Notes: generated from the sequence alone by a model not told the origin. A stretch of DNA of 64,000 nucleotides from Arthrobacter methylotrophus (GCF_039539965.1 NZ_BAABED010000001.1:2418001-2482000), one strand, 5' to 3'. Shown: positions 24,720-33,720, counted from the first letter of the stretch. Numbers and translations are program-made.

Positions 24720-25382
24720 TTAGAGGCCCAGGGTCTTCAACGCGCCTGCCCAGTTGGCGGCGATCGCGTTCTGCGCATCGGCGAGCTTCACTGTGTGGTT
24801 GCAGATCGCCTTGTGAAAGGTGTTCTCCACCGCATCCTTGGGATTGGTGGTGCCGGTGGCGCCCGCGCGGTTGGGCTCCGGCCAGAGATTGGATGCCGAG
24901 TTTGTGCCCCCGAGCTCGAGTGGGATCAGGTGGTCCAGCTCCGTGGTGCGCTCGTAGCTCTGCCCGTAGGCGGACAGGCTCGTGGTTTTGAATTTGTCGG
25001 TGGCCGACGCCGGGGGCCGGATAGTAGCGGTGTAGCCGGCCTTGCAGATGGTGGAGTCGATATTGTCCTGGCTGACGGCCGGGTCGATTGCTCCGGGCGT
25101 GCAGCCGGGGTCGGGGAGGACATCTCCTGCGGCGGCGTCAACCACCCGTGCGGCGCATTGTCCCGGCGCCAGGTTCTCATCCACGGCGACGGCACCGGGC
25201 GAATGGACCTGCCTGACACCGCTCTCCTGAGCAGAGGGCGGTGGCACCGCCGGGGCGGATGCCGTTGGTCCGTGGCCGGCGATGCCCAACTTGGCAACCG
25301 GACCGGAGCAGGCGGTACCCAGCGTCAGCAGCGCAGCGGCGGGGAGGATTATGGCGAGAGTGCGGAATCGGAGGGTCTTCAT
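24720..25382 (-). CDS. Lipoprotein with HNH-endonuclease-type motif
   Basis: A 220-residue protein with a lipobox (LGTAC, C25), so it should be attached to the outer face of the membrane. The C-terminal half holds ELDHLIPLELGGTNSASNLW, the His-Asp-rich arrangement of HNH/His-Me finger nucleases, and later HKAICNHTVKL. A secreted nuclease is therefore plausible, for DNA scavenging or defence, though some relatives may be non-catalytic. ATG 25382 (MKTLRFR) gives the signal; the upstream extension to 25541 overlaps the LysR gene and is not credible. Confidence 0.78.
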   Translation of the reverse strand: MKTLRFRTLAIILPAAALLTLGTACSGPVAKLGIAGHGPTASAPAVPPPSAQESGVRQVHSPGAVAVDENLAPGQCAARVVDAAAGDVLPDPGCTPGAIDPAVSQDNIDSTICKAGYTATIRPPASATDKFKTTSLSAYGQSYERTTELDHLIPLELGGTNSASNLWPEPNRAGATGTTNPKDAVENTFHKAICNHTVKLADAQNAIAANWAGALKTLGL

Positions 25383-25482
25383 GGTCCTTCCTTTGTACGG
25401 TGAAACCTCTCGCCAGCCATACAGACATGCCGGGAGCCGCCTCCCATCTTGGCGGCGGCCTTGCTTCCATGCCGGTTGCTGC

Positions 25483-26400
25483 CTATTCCTCCGGGACCGC
25501 TTCCTGAGGAGGGCCGGGCCAGACTCGTTCAGCAAGCGCAAGGACGGGGGGTAACGCCGGGTTGTCCGAGGTCCCGCGCCACGCCATCCGGAGATAGATC
25601 GGCAGGGTTTCGTCGACCACCCGGAGGAAGTGCACGTGCGGATCGGTCACGTTCTCGGCCACGGAGGAAACCGTCAGAGAACATCCCACCTCGGCCCCGA
25701 CCAGCGCCATGGCGGTCCACGAATCGGGGGCTCTCTGGACGATGTCCGGATCGAACCCAGCGCCCAGGCTGAGCCTGCGCAAACGATCACCCAGTACCGA
25801 GCCCTCGTGTGGGGGCAATGCCACGAACGGCTCTCCGGCAAGATCAGCGACACGTACCTCCTCTTTCGAGGCGAGTCGATGGGACGCCGGGACAGCCATC
25901 ACAAGGTGTTCCTCCACGATGATGCGGGACTGGACACCCGCGGGCACAAAATCCCACCGGCCGAGGCTGACGTCCACGTCGCCCGTGAGAACCCTCGCAA
26001 GGGCCGGGAGCGCGAAATCCTGACTGTTAAGCCGGAATTCAATTCCCGGATGAACCCTCCGAACTTCTCGGGCGAGCATACCCACCAGGACGTGGGTCGA
26101 TGCGCCGGCATAAGCGAGTTTGACCGTGCCTATCTCTCCCCGACCAGCTGCCAAGGCCCCGGCTTTGGCACGCTGCGTTGCGGCCAGGAGCTCCCTGGCG
26201 GGCGCAAGTAACGCCGCGCCGGCCGCCGTCAATTGGACGCTGCGTGTGCTCCGGAGAAAGAGGTCTGTGCCGAGGTCCCGCTCGAGTTGCCGCACCATCC
26301 GGCTGACCGGGGGCTGTGCAAGGTGGAGCCGCTCAGCCGCCCGACCGAAATGCAGCTCCTCCGCCACAGCGAGGAACACCCGAAGCTGTTGAATTTCCAT
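25483..26400 (-). CDS. LysR family transcriptional regulator
   Basis: A 305-residue LysR-type regulator: N-terminal HTH (residues 1-60, FLAVAEELHFGRAAERLHLA, RMVRQLERDLGTDLFLRST) and a C-terminal effector domain with two lobes. It is divergent from a CaiB-type CoA-transferase gene that is now truncated, with an inverted repeat TCCAA-N13-TTGGA between them. Effector unknown; an organic acid or its CoA ester would be typical. Confidence 0.93.
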   Translation of the reverse strand: MEIQQLRVFLAVAEELHFGRAAERLHLAQPPVSRMVRQLERDLGTDLFLRSTRSVQLTAAGAALLAPARELLAATQRAKAGALAAGRGEIGTVKLAYAGASTHVLVGMLAREVRRVHPGIEFRLNSQDFALPALARVLTGDVDVSLGRWDFVPAGVQSRIIVEEHLVMAVPASHRLASKEEVRVADLAGEPFVALPPHEGSVLGDRLRRLSLGAGFDPDIVQRAPDSWTAMALVGAEVGCSLTVSSVAENVTDPHVHFLRVVDETLPIYLRMAWRGTSDNPALPPVLALAERVWPGPPQEAVPEE

Positions 26401-26428
26401 GGAGTAATTCTTTCAGATAGCGCAATAA

Positions 26429-26451
26429 TCCAACAGTCAATAAGTATTGGA
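26429..26451. promoter_or_regulatory. Probable LysR-type operator
   Basis: TCCAA (26429-26433) and TTGGA (26447-26451) are perfect inverted arms with 13 bases between, containing a T-N11-A pattern typical of LysR-family sites. It sits in the 107-base divergent gap between the LysR gene and the CoA-transferase remnant. Confidence 0.55.
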
Positions 26452-26507
26452 CGCACTGTAATCCCCGGTGGGATAGTGAAAATGATTTCTCCCACGGAAG
26501 AGGACCC

Positions 26508-27001
26508 ATGACACCGCAGAGCAACGCGACTCCCCTTGCCCCGGAGGTAGCCGAAAACCGCCACACCGAACGCTCACGCCGGGACCCTTTCGGCCGCAAC
26601 TCCAGCGGGCCTTTGGCCGGAATCGTTGTCGCCGACTTCAGCCGGGTGCTGGCCGGACCCTACTGCACGATGCTCCTGGCAGACATGGGCGCCACAGTAA
26701 TCAAGGTCGAGAGCCCGTCCGGCGACGAAACACGTGCGTGGAAACCACCCGTATTCGAAGGCCAATCGACGTACTACCTCTCGATCAACCGCAACAAGCG
26801 CTCCATCGCGCTGGACTTCGGTGACCCCGGCGACCTCGAGACCGCACGCACCATTGCCGAAAGCGCCGACGTCGTCGTCGAGAACTTCAAGCCCGGCGGG
26901 CTTGACCGCTTCGGCCTGGACTACGCGTCCATTACGGAGCGCAACCCCGCCGTCATCTATGCGTCCATCACGGGTTTCGGCTCCGCCGGCGGGGCGGCTC
27001 T
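26508..27001 (+). pseudogene. CaiB/BaiF-type CoA-transferase, truncated after about 165 codons
   Basis: ATG 26508 with GAAGAGG upstream opens a normal type III CoA-transferase: GPLAGIVVADFSRVLAGPYC, TMLLADMGATVIKVESP, GDETRAWKPP and, near the break, VIYASITGFGSAGG. The conserved aspartate region that normally follows is missing. At about 27000 the family match ends (after GAALP) and unrelated regulator sequence begins. A full enzyme has about 400 residues, so this fragment should be inactive. Confidence 0.82.
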
Positions 27002-27367
27002 GCCGACCTCTTCCCCGGCGTGCCGGCACCCCGGTTCTCCCCCGCTGCGCTCCAAGCCTTCCTGGCCTGGCGGTGGCCAGGCAATGCGGGCGAACTGGCG
27101 CGGTTGCTCGCCACCTTGCAGCAGACGACAGGCGGCGGCCTGATTCAAACCAAAGACCTACCGGTGGCCATGCTCCAGGCATCCTGGTCCACACTGGGCC
27201 GTTACGAGCAGTCAGGGCGCGACGCGATCGTCGCTGCCCTGCGGGATGCCGAGGGGAACAAGTCCCGCGCGGCGGAAATCCTCGGCATCGGCCGCACCAC
27301 CCTGTACCGCAAGATGCGTGCGCTGAAGATTGACGACGAGGAACGGATGATGGCTCCCGGGGCTTGA
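27002..27367 (+). pseudogene. C-terminal remnant of a Fis-type (GAF/sigma54-activator-like) regulator
   Basis: In a different frame from the CoA-transferase, ADLFPGVPAPRFSPAALQA, WRWPGNAGELARLL and the C-terminal Fis HTH (KSRAAEILGIGRTTLYRKM) are the tail of a several-hundred-residue activator of the acetoin/GAF type. The stop is TGA 27365-27367. A GTG at 27020 could restart translation and give a 115-residue DNA-binding protein, but no ribosome site is seen. The join to the CaiB fragment is abrupt, as expected from a deletion. Confidence 0.75.
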
Positions 27368-28465
27368 TCAGGCCGCGGTGCCGTCAGCGAGGGCTTCTCC
27401 TCGCCCGGTCCACGTCTTGATGGCCGTCCAGCCAACGGCGGCGGTCGGTACCGCCAGCAACGCACCGATAACGCCTGCGAGCATGGTGCCGATGGCCAGG
27501 GCCAGCAAAATGGCCAGCCCATGGATATTCAGGACTTTGCCCATCAAGACCGGTTGCAGGAAGTGGTGCTCCAGCTGGTTGGCCGCAATGAGGACAGCGA
27601 GGACGATGAGGGACGTCACCGGACCGTTCGAGATGAGGGCGACCCCCACGGCCAGGGTCCCGGCCGCGGTGGAACCAACAATGGGAATGAAGCCGCCGAT
27701 AAACACGAATACGCCCAGAGGCAGGGCCAGCGGGACGCCGAGGATCGCCAGGACTGTTCCGATGATCAATCCGTTCAACACCGCAATGAGAGCCGTGCCA
27801 CGGACGTAGCCTCCCAGGACGGCGGCACTTCGCTCTGCAGCCAAATGGGCCTTGGCCTGGTGGCTGGCCGGGAGGAATCCGAAGAGGAATGTCCGGATCT
27901 TCTCGCCGTCTTTGAGGAAGAAAAACAGAATCACCGCCATGAGAACCAGGCCAGCCAGAATTTCACCGACAGTACGCGCCCCGGTCAGGGCTTCGGCACC
28001 GAAACTACTGCTAGTGAAGAAGCGCTGGATGGAATCACCCAAGGACCGGAGCTGCTCGTCACTGACTTTGAAGGGGCCATAATTCAGGAATTGGTGCAGT
28101 TGATCAATGCCTGCGGTGAATTTCGCGGCAAGTTCCTTGGATTGCCCCCTGATAAGAAAGACGATTCCGGTGATGACCCCGCCGAAGACTGCAAGGATCC
28201 ACACGAAAGACCCCGCAACGGCCAGGGCCCTCGGCCAGCGGCGGCCGGTCAGCCAACGCACAAGAGGTGAAATTGCCGAAGCAAGAATGAGCGCGATCAT
28301 GACCGGGATCATGACGAGCGGCACCCTGGTCATACCCCACAGAATCACCCATGCCAGCGTGATGACCAGGAGCGTCTGCCCTGAACGGATCCCGGCGCGG
28401 CCGAGGCCGTCGGACCAGATCGCCGACGTGGTGCGTTTGTCCGGGGAATTATTGCCTTCAGTCAA
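27368..28465 (-). CDS. AI-2E family transporter (PerM-like)
   Basis: A 365-residue membrane protein with about eight helices and the family marks GGYVRGTALIAVLNGLIIG and FIPIVGSTAAG, plus LEHHFLQPVLMGK. The family includes TqsA/PerM-like exporters and Na+/H+ antiporters, so quorum-signal export is only one option. TTG 28465 has GGAAGGGA just upstream and is preferred; an in-frame GTG at 28507 has no ribosome site. Its end abuts the regulator remnant, with no gap. Confidence 0.87.
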   Translation of the reverse strand: MTEGNNSPDKRTTSAIWSDGLGRAGIRSGQTLLVITLAWVILWGMTRVPLVMIPVMIALILASAISPLVRWLTGRRWPRALAVAGSFVWILAVFGGVITGIVFLIRGQSKELAAKFTAGIDQLHQFLNYGPFKVSDEQLRSLGDSIQRFFTSSSFGAEALTGARTVGEILAGLVLMAVILFFFLKDGEKIRTFLFGFLPASHQAKAHLAAERSAAVLGGYVRGTALIAVLNGLIIGTVLAILGVPLALPLGVFVFIGGFIPIVGSTAAGTLAVGVALISNGPVTSLIVLAVLIAANQLEHHFLQPVLMGKVLNIHGLAILLALAIGTMLAGVIGALLAVPTAAVGWTAIKTWTGRGEALADGTAA

Positions 28466-28557
28466 TGGATCCCTTCCTGGCCTTGGCTCCGGCAGTGACT
28501 GCCTCACCGTAGCGCATGACGAACGACCTGCGCTTGATGACCCATACCAGACGACGG

Positions 28558-29745
28558 TTAGCCCGCTACGAGGGCGACAGTCCCCGCCTCTGACGCGAGG
28601 TATGCCTTCCCGGCGGGCTGGTGATCAGCTGGGACGAGATGCGTAACGCCTGTCGCATACGCGACCACCCCGGCGAGGGTGCCGGCGCGTTCGTGGGCTT
28701 GCCGCTGCCGGGCGGCTCCCGTGCCTTGGCCGAGGATCCTTTGCAATCCCTCCTTGGCGTAGGGCGCGTCCCCGGTCTCTTCCAGGGAATCGCGCACGTG
28801 GGCGTAGAGCGCGCCGAGAACATGGCTTGCGGCGAGGGGCTTGCGGGTTTTCGGATCGAGCAGCTCCCCGTCCAGGCCGAACCGGCTCGCGCGCCAGGCA
28901 GCCTGCCGCAGGACAGCTGCAGAAACCATGTCCGGCCGCTGCCCCTCTTTCCAGTCCCTGGCGGCCGTATCCACCAAGGCACGCACCAATGCCGCAATCA
29001 GAACGGCATCCCGGGAATCAAGGCAAACATCGGAGACGCGGATCTCGACAGTTGGGTGTCGGGCCGACAGCCGAGCATCGAAATCCGGACTCATGACCAC
29101 CCCGGTACCCGACAGTTCCGCCACCAGCGATTGATAGGCCCGGGCAGACCCGAAGACCTCCGTAGGACCGGCGCTTGACCATCGATTCCAGGCTTGGGTT
29201 CGGAAACTGGCGTAACCACTGTCGGCCCCGTTCCAGAACGGGGAATTCGAGCTCAGCGCGGTCAGGGTCGGAAGCCAGGACCTGATCCGGTCCAGGACTG
29301 CGATGCCTTCCTCATCCGAATCGACGGAAACGTGGACGTGATATCCGCATGTCAGCTGCTCCCGCGCCGTCAGGGCAAACTTTTCCAGGAGCGCGTCGTA
29401 GCGGTCCGTGGCGGTTGCATGGGGAGTGACCGGCAGCGGCGAGGTACCGAGGGCGGCAATTCGTGCGCCCACCTTCCAAGCGAGCGAATCGGCGTAAAGG
29501 CGTCCCGCGCGTATTTCAGCGGCGAGTGCCCCCAGACTGCTGTGCGGAGAGGTGATGACTTCAAGTTGCTCCTGCTGAAGCTCGACCGCCATCGTCGGGC
29601 GAAAAGACGGAGCCTCCCCCTCGGGACCGGCATCATGAAGGCGCAACACATCTCCCGCCAGAGGCACGGGGCTGCCGTTGTCAGGATCCACGATCAGAAA
29701 TTCTTCTTCAACACCAAAAGTACGCACTTGCCAAGTGTGGGCCAC
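28558..29745 (-). CDS. Glutamate-cysteine ligase-like carboxylate-amine ligase (YbdK family)
   Basis: The protein opens with TFGVEEEFLIVDP, the Mg-ATP/glutamate-site signature of GCS2/YbdK ligases, followed by ELQQEQLEVITSPH, CGYHVHVSVDS and HPTVEIRVSDV. About 395 residues is close to the family norm (about 380). GTG 29745 follows GGGGG at 9 bases and is my choice; ATG 29769 and GTG 29727 are alternatives. The family makes gamma-glutamyl bonds, with cysteine or another amine as second substrate. It is a lone gene here. Confidence 0.88.
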   Translation of the reverse strand: MAHTWQVRTFGVEEEFLIVDPDNGSPVPLAGDVLRLHDAGPEGEAPSFRPTMAVELQQEQLEVITSPHSSLGALAAEIRAGRLYADSLAWKVGARIAALGTSPLPVTPHATATDRYDALLEKFALTAREQLTCGYHVHVSVDSDEEGIAVLDRIRSWLPTLTALSSNSPFWNGADSGYASFRTQAWNRWSSAGPTEVFGSARAYQSLVAELSGTGVVMSPDFDARLSARHPTVEIRVSDVCLDSRDAVLIAALVRALVDTAARDWKEGQRPDMVSAAVLRQAAWRASRFGLDGELLDPKTRKPLAASHVLGALYAHVRDSLEETGDAPYAKEGLQRILGQGTGAARQRQAHERAGTLAGVVAYATGVTHLVPADHQPAGKAYLASEAGTVALVAG

Positions 29746-29829
29746 AAAAGCTGCCCCCAAAAACCACATGTCGCAGCGCCGCCCGACAGCTCACCCTGAT
29801 TGGTCAGTTCCGAAGAGGCGCCTGCGCTA

Positions 29830-30033
29830 TTAACTGGTCGGCGTCACGACGTCTTCCAGCATTGACCTGTCGAAGAATCGGATCTCGCCCGTTGACTGGA
29901 AGAACACCGGAACTATCGAGGTGTTCGCGTCCTTGGAGGTTTCGTAGATCTCCGGCGCGCTGCCGTGTTTTCGCGCAATGGTTCCGACTAGCTCGGTGCC
30001 GCGAACCCGGACGGTTCGATATTTGTAGCTCAT
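29830..30033 (-). CDS. Hypothetical 67-residue protein
   Basis: ATG 30033 has AGGGG about 6 bases upstream and gives MSYKYRTVRVRGTELVGTIA, a basic beta-rich start followed by HGSAPEIYETSKDANTSIV and an acidic end. No domain is recognised. An inverted repeat with 8-base arms (ACGCTACT 30061-30068, AGTAGCGT 30093-30100) lies just upstream of the start. Confidence 0.6.
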   Translation of the reverse strand: MSYKYRTVRVRGTELVGTIARKHGSAPEIYETSKDANTSIVPVFFQSTGEIRFFDRSMLEDVVTPTS

Positions 30034-30505
30034 CTGGACCCCTATCGTCAGCCAAGGCAAACGCTACTCTGTACCAAGGCCGTGAGGTTCGCAGTAGCGT
30101 AGTGAAAGAGGTTGAGTCGGCCCAGTTCGGGCAGGGGTTCTTTCGATACAGACCCCAGGGCGACGGCAAGGGGCGTGGTCGTCGCCGTCCGGGACCGAGA
30201 ACTGACCACAAAACGACTGTGGATCACGCCCATGGGCATGGTGCCGGAGGCGGTTGTCAGGCGGCGGACGCTGCAGATCGGGCATCTCGATGTGAACTGC
30301 ATCCCGAAGGGCGAACCTCGGGTCAAAATCGGCCATCATCGATAATGCCAGGCTGCAGAGCCACTTCCACGCGATCGGCGAAAGCCATCACTGCAATCCA
30401 CGGGATCCTCGCTCCAGAGCAAGCCAGCTGCCGTAATGGTCTTACAGTTGTTGCGGGTGCAGCCATCGTAAGAAACGAATCGGCATGTTTTCTTGATTCG
30501 TGTCT
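30034..30505. other. Gene-free stretch
   Basis: No convincing coding sequence is visible on either strand in these 472 bases. Short frames (for example 30112-30345 plus, 30064-30339 minus) lack ribosome sites and recognisable families. The only structure noted is the inverted repeat ACGCTACT-N24-AGTAGCGT at 30061-30100. Confidence 0.5.
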
Positions 30506-31732
30506 TCACCTGATGCCGTCGATGTCGATGGGGAGGTGGGATGGGCCGCGCAGGAACGGGCTCGGTCGGTAGGGTGGCGGATCTGAGACGAGCCGCGGGT
30601 TCTCCAGCCTGCGTGCAAACGCGGTGAGGGCGATCTGTGCTTCAAGCCGGGCGAGCGGGGCGCCAAAGCAGAGGTGGATGCCGCCGCCAAAACCGAGGTG
30701 CTGGTTGTCGGGGCGTTCCGGCATGAAGCAGTCGGGGTCGGTGACGTGGGCGGGATCACGGTTGCCCGCGGCCAGGACCAGCGTAAGGGAGGCCCCGGCA
30801 GGAATGGTCGTGCCGGCGATGTCGATATCGTCGAGGGTTGTGCGAAACGGAACGAAATGCACTGGAGGCTCGTAGCGCAGCAGTTCCTCAACCATCGGGA
30901 TGACCAGATCGGGATCCTCACGCAGTCTCTGGAGCTCATGCGGGTGGCGGAGCAAGGTCAGCGCCCCGTTGGAGATGAGGTTCACGGTGGTTTCATGTCC
31001 TGCGATGAGCAGGAGAAGCCCGGTGCTTACGAGTTGTTCGGGGGGCATGCGGCCTTCAGGGCCGTCATCAGTGGCAAGCGCTGAGAGTAAGTCATTCCCC
31101 GGTGCCTTGCGGTGGGCTTCCACTAGCTCTTCCATGAAGGCCCGCAGTTCCTTCCCTGCCTCGGCTCTTTTCTTTTGCTGGGTTTCGGGATCGAGCCCGG
31201 GATCAGTGGATTGCAGGGCGAGGTCCACCCAAGTCCGGAATCGGTGTTCGTCTCCGGGTGCTACGCCGAGAAGTTCGCAGATGATAGTCACCGGTAGTGG
31301 GTACGCCAAGTCATCCACCACGTCGACCCTGGTGCTGCCCTCCATCTTGTCGATCAGTTCGGTGACGATTTCCGTCATCCTTGGTTCCATCCCGGCGACG
31401 CGACCCGGCGTCGTCGGTGGGCCGAAGTGCCGCATGGTGATTCGTCGAAACTTGTCGTGATCGGGTGGGTCCATGCTCAAGAAGGTCGGAGTCATGCCGG
31501 GGCCGTCCCCGTCCTCGCCGGCTCCCGCATCGGCTGCGACCGGGTTGTGACTGATATCGGAACTCACCCTGGGATCATGCAACAGCGAGGCGATCTCTGC
31601 GTAGCCGCTGACAAGGTACGCTCCGTCCTGAAGCCGTGCGACGGGGGTCCTGCGAAGCTCCGCGTAAAACGGGTAGGGGTTCGCTCTATTGGAGTAGTCG
31701 AGGATTTGCTCCCAAATGCTGTCTTGGGTCAT
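30506..31732 (-). CDS. Cytochrome P450
   Basis: A 408-residue class I bacterial P450: I-helix oxygen motif AGHETT, K-helix ExxR in EELLRYEPP, and haem loop HLGFGGGIHLCFGAPLA with cysteine ligand C355. Length and motifs match the CYP107/CYP105-like group; the substrate is not deducible. It overlaps the fused ferredoxin-reductase gene by ATGA (31729-31732), so its redox partner is made from the same transcript. The N-terminus has no membrane anchor, so it is cytosolic. Confidence 0.94.
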   Translation of the reverse strand: MTQDSIWEQILDYSNRANPYPFYAELRRTPVARLQDGAYLVSGYAEIASLLHDPRVSSDISHNPVAADAGAGEDGDGPGMTPTFLSMDPPDHDKFRRITMRHFGPPTTPGRVAGMEPRMTEIVTELIDKMEGSTRVDVVDDLAYPLPVTIICELLGVAPGDEHRFRTWVDLALQSTDPGLDPETQQKKRAEAGKELRAFMEELVEAHRKAPGNDLLSALATDDGPEGRMPPEQLVSTGLLLLIAGHETTVNLISNGALTLLRHPHELQRLREDPDLVIPMVEELLRYEPPVHFVPFRTTLDDIDIAGTTIPAGASLTLVLAAGNRDPAHVTDPDCFMPERPDNQHLGFGGGIHLCFGAPLARLEAQIALTAFARRLENPRLVSDPPPYRPSPFLRGPSHLPIDIDGIR

Positions 31733-33408
31733 GGTGACCGTTCCTTCGTCCTTGCGCCGGGTTCTGCCGGTCTCCGTGAGGGCGTTTCCCCGGCATCGGG
31801 GTTGGTCAGCCGCGCACGGCGTTCATTCGGATCGTGTCCCGTGACGACGACGGTCGCGTCCTGGGTGGGGCTGGCCGCTGGCTTGAACCCAGCAGGCACG
31901 GGCCGGGCATCGCTTGACTCGTCAATGTGATGGAATTGCGGAGGGAAGGGTGCCGCCTGCTCAATCAGAGGTTCATAAAAGTCGAGCCACTTGTTCTGGT
32001 TGAAGGCGACCGCCGCCACGACGCGACCTTTGTAACCGTAAACGGCCAGGAATCGCTTCTCCGTCACTGACCCTTGGACGATGGCGACCTCATCGGCAGC
32101 TGAGGGCACCCCTACGCTTTTGATCTCGATGCCGAATTGAACTGACCAGAACTTTGGCACCGTCAAGTGTGGCCACCGTTCGGTCTCCTGGCTGACCATG
32201 TTGTGCGCCGCCACCTCGGCCTGCGATATGGCGTTGCCCCAATGCTCGACGGCGAGGTATTGATAGCCGTACATCGGCTGCGGTGCGCGCGCTATGTCGC
32301 CGGCGACGAAGACGTCATCGGTGACCAGCCCGTTCGCATCAAACGCGCGGCAGCCGGCGTCGCACGCGACGCCCCACACGCCACATGCCAACCCGGAATC
32401 TGCGAGCCATTCGACATTGCGAATGGAGCCCAGTGCGGCGACCGCGACGTCCACCTCGAGGGCTGTTCCGTCCGACAGAACGGCCCGGCGGAGCTGTCCC
32501 GTAGCATCACCTTGAAGGGCGGTGACCCGGACACCGCAGCGCAGATCCACACCATTCTCGATTTGCAGCTCCCCGGCTATTACTCCGATCGCACTGCCCA
32601 GGGCGGCCACGAGGGGAGCCGGACCAGCCTCTGCGACAGTGACGGGCAGCCCGAGTTCGCGGCAGACGGAAGCGACCTCACAACCTATGAAGCCGGCACC
32701 GATGACGAGGACCCGACGGGGATGACCCGCGAGGAGCTGCCGCAGGGTTGCGGAGTCCTCCCTAGTGCGCAATGTCAGCACACCTGCAAGGGCTGCCTCC
32801 TCTGTATTGGGCCAGGGACGCGCCCGCAAACCTGTGGCAATCAGCAACTTATCGAATCCGATCCGGCTGCCGTCGGCTAAGTGGAGCTCCTTCGTCGCCA
32901 AATCCAAGCTGGTCGCAGCTACGCCCAACCGCCAGGTGGCGCCAATGTCCCGGAGCCGCGGCAACGAGGTGTCTTCCAAGGGCGCAGACCCGGCGAGTAC
33001 CTGTTTGGACAGCGGAGGCCGGTCGTAGGGCTCGTGCGGCTCTTCGCCGACCAGAGTCAGCGCTCCGGTGAATCCTTCCTCCCGCAAACGTTCCGCGGCG
33101 CGGAGCCCGGCTATTGATGCGCCCACGATGACGATCCGACCGGTCTTCTTGAAGGTGCCCCCGTTGTCCTCGATCGTCCCGTGTCGTGGGTCCGGATGCA
33201 GCGCTCCGTCCAACGCATCCGGTGGTTCGAGCCGGATGGCCTGAACCGGACACGCGGCGGCGGCCCGCCGAATCTTCGTGAGCTGGGTCCTTTCCGGGTG
33301 CGGGTCGTAGCTCAACGCCTCGTCCCCTTGAATCGTGAAGACGTCCGGGGCGAGAAAGGCACACTGCGCGTAACCCTGGCATTTCGTGAGATCAACAACG
33401 ATCCTCAT
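31729..33408 (-). CDS. Fused ferredoxin / ferredoxin reductase, P450 redox partner
   Basis: This 559-residue protein is a natural fusion. Residues 1-70 are a small ferredoxin with C10, C16 and C53 (C-x5-C and a distal CPVQAI), the [3Fe-4S] pattern of P450 ferredoxins. Residues 90-490 are an FAD/NAD(P)H ferredoxin reductase with RIVIVGASIAGLRAAE, the NAD site VLVIGAGFIGCEVA, and VFVAGDIAR. The C-terminal part includes the dimer-like reductase domain. It should transfer electrons from NAD(P)H to the P450 encoded next. Two-gene arrangements are usual; the fusion makes the system a two-component chain. Confidence 0.92.
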   Translation of the reverse strand: MRIVVDLTKCQGYAQCAFLAPDVFTIQGDEALSYDPHPERTQLTKIRRAAAACPVQAIRLEPPDALDGALHPDPRHGTIEDNGGTFKKTGRIVIVGASIAGLRAAERLREEGFTGALTLVGEEPHEPYDRPPLSKQVLAGSAPLEDTSLPRLRDIGATWRLGVAATSLDLATKELHLADGSRIGFDKLLIATGLRARPWPNTEEAALAGVLTLRTREDSATLRQLLAGHPRRVLVIGAGFIGCEVASVCRELGLPVTVAEAGPAPLVAALGSAIGVIAGELQIENGVDLRCGVRVTALQGDATGQLRRAVLSDGTALEVDVAVAALGSIRNVEWLADSGLACGVWGVACDAGCRAFDANGLVTDDVFVAGDIARAPQPMYGYQYLAVEHWGNAISQAEVAAHNMVSQETERWPHLTVPKFWSVQFGIEIKSVGVPSAADEVAIVQGSVTEKRFLAVYGYKGRVVAAVAFNQNKWLDFYEPLIEQAAPFPPQFHHIDESSDARPVPAGFKPAASPTQDATVVVTGHDPNERRARLTNPDAGETPSRRPAEPGARTKERSP

Positions 33409-33528
33409 GCCTGTTTCTCCATCCTGCCAGCCTGCCCTGCCGTCTGGCCGGCCGCCTCGTCCAATCCGAACCGGTGCGGTCCGGCGCCCTCAGGTTTGCG
33501 GGAGAGGGAAGAAGACGAACTCGATACT

Positions 33529-33546
33529 ATTCACGATCAGGTGAAT
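33529..33546. promoter_or_regulatory. TetR-type operator candidate upstream of the P450 operon
   Basis: ATTCAC (33529-33534) and GTGAAT (33541-33546) form a perfect inverted repeat with a 6-base spacer, about 120 bases upstream of the ferredoxin-reductase start. This 18-bp layout suits a dimeric TetR-type repressor, but no such gene is present nearby. Confidence 0.5.
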
Positions 33547-33600
33547 TTGAGTCTAGGCCCGGCATGTGGAGAGCGGAAGGGGAGGATGGAGCCAACTAAG

Positions 33601-33720
33601 GGCGACGATGCCGAGCTGCGAAGTAAGGACCACGATAGCGCCGCCGCCAGCCTTGCGCAGGTGCGGGAGCGCAGCACGAGCACATGTGTACGGACCTCGG
33701 CGGCTTCGTCGATCGCGCGA
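33601..33720 (-). pseudogene. Short remnant of a short-chain dehydrogenase/reductase
   Basis: Reading the minus strand, GPYTCARAALPHLRKAGG followed by GAIVVLTSQLGIVA (about 33696 down to 33601) is the segment of SDR enzymes between the NAA-type and catalytic serine motifs. No Rossmann start (TGxxxGxG) or YxxxK site is present on either side. The rest of the 33409-33809 gap shows only the operator-like repeat. Confidence 0.6.

Noticed and set aside
27202..27522. Minus-strand frame spanning the AI-2E gene end and the Fis remnant
   Set aside because: Shadow of both neighbouring frames, without a start signal.
30064..30345. Overlapping short frames on both strands upstream of the 67-residue gene
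   Set aside because: No ribosome site, no recognised motif, and both strands open equally, which is common by chance at this GC content.
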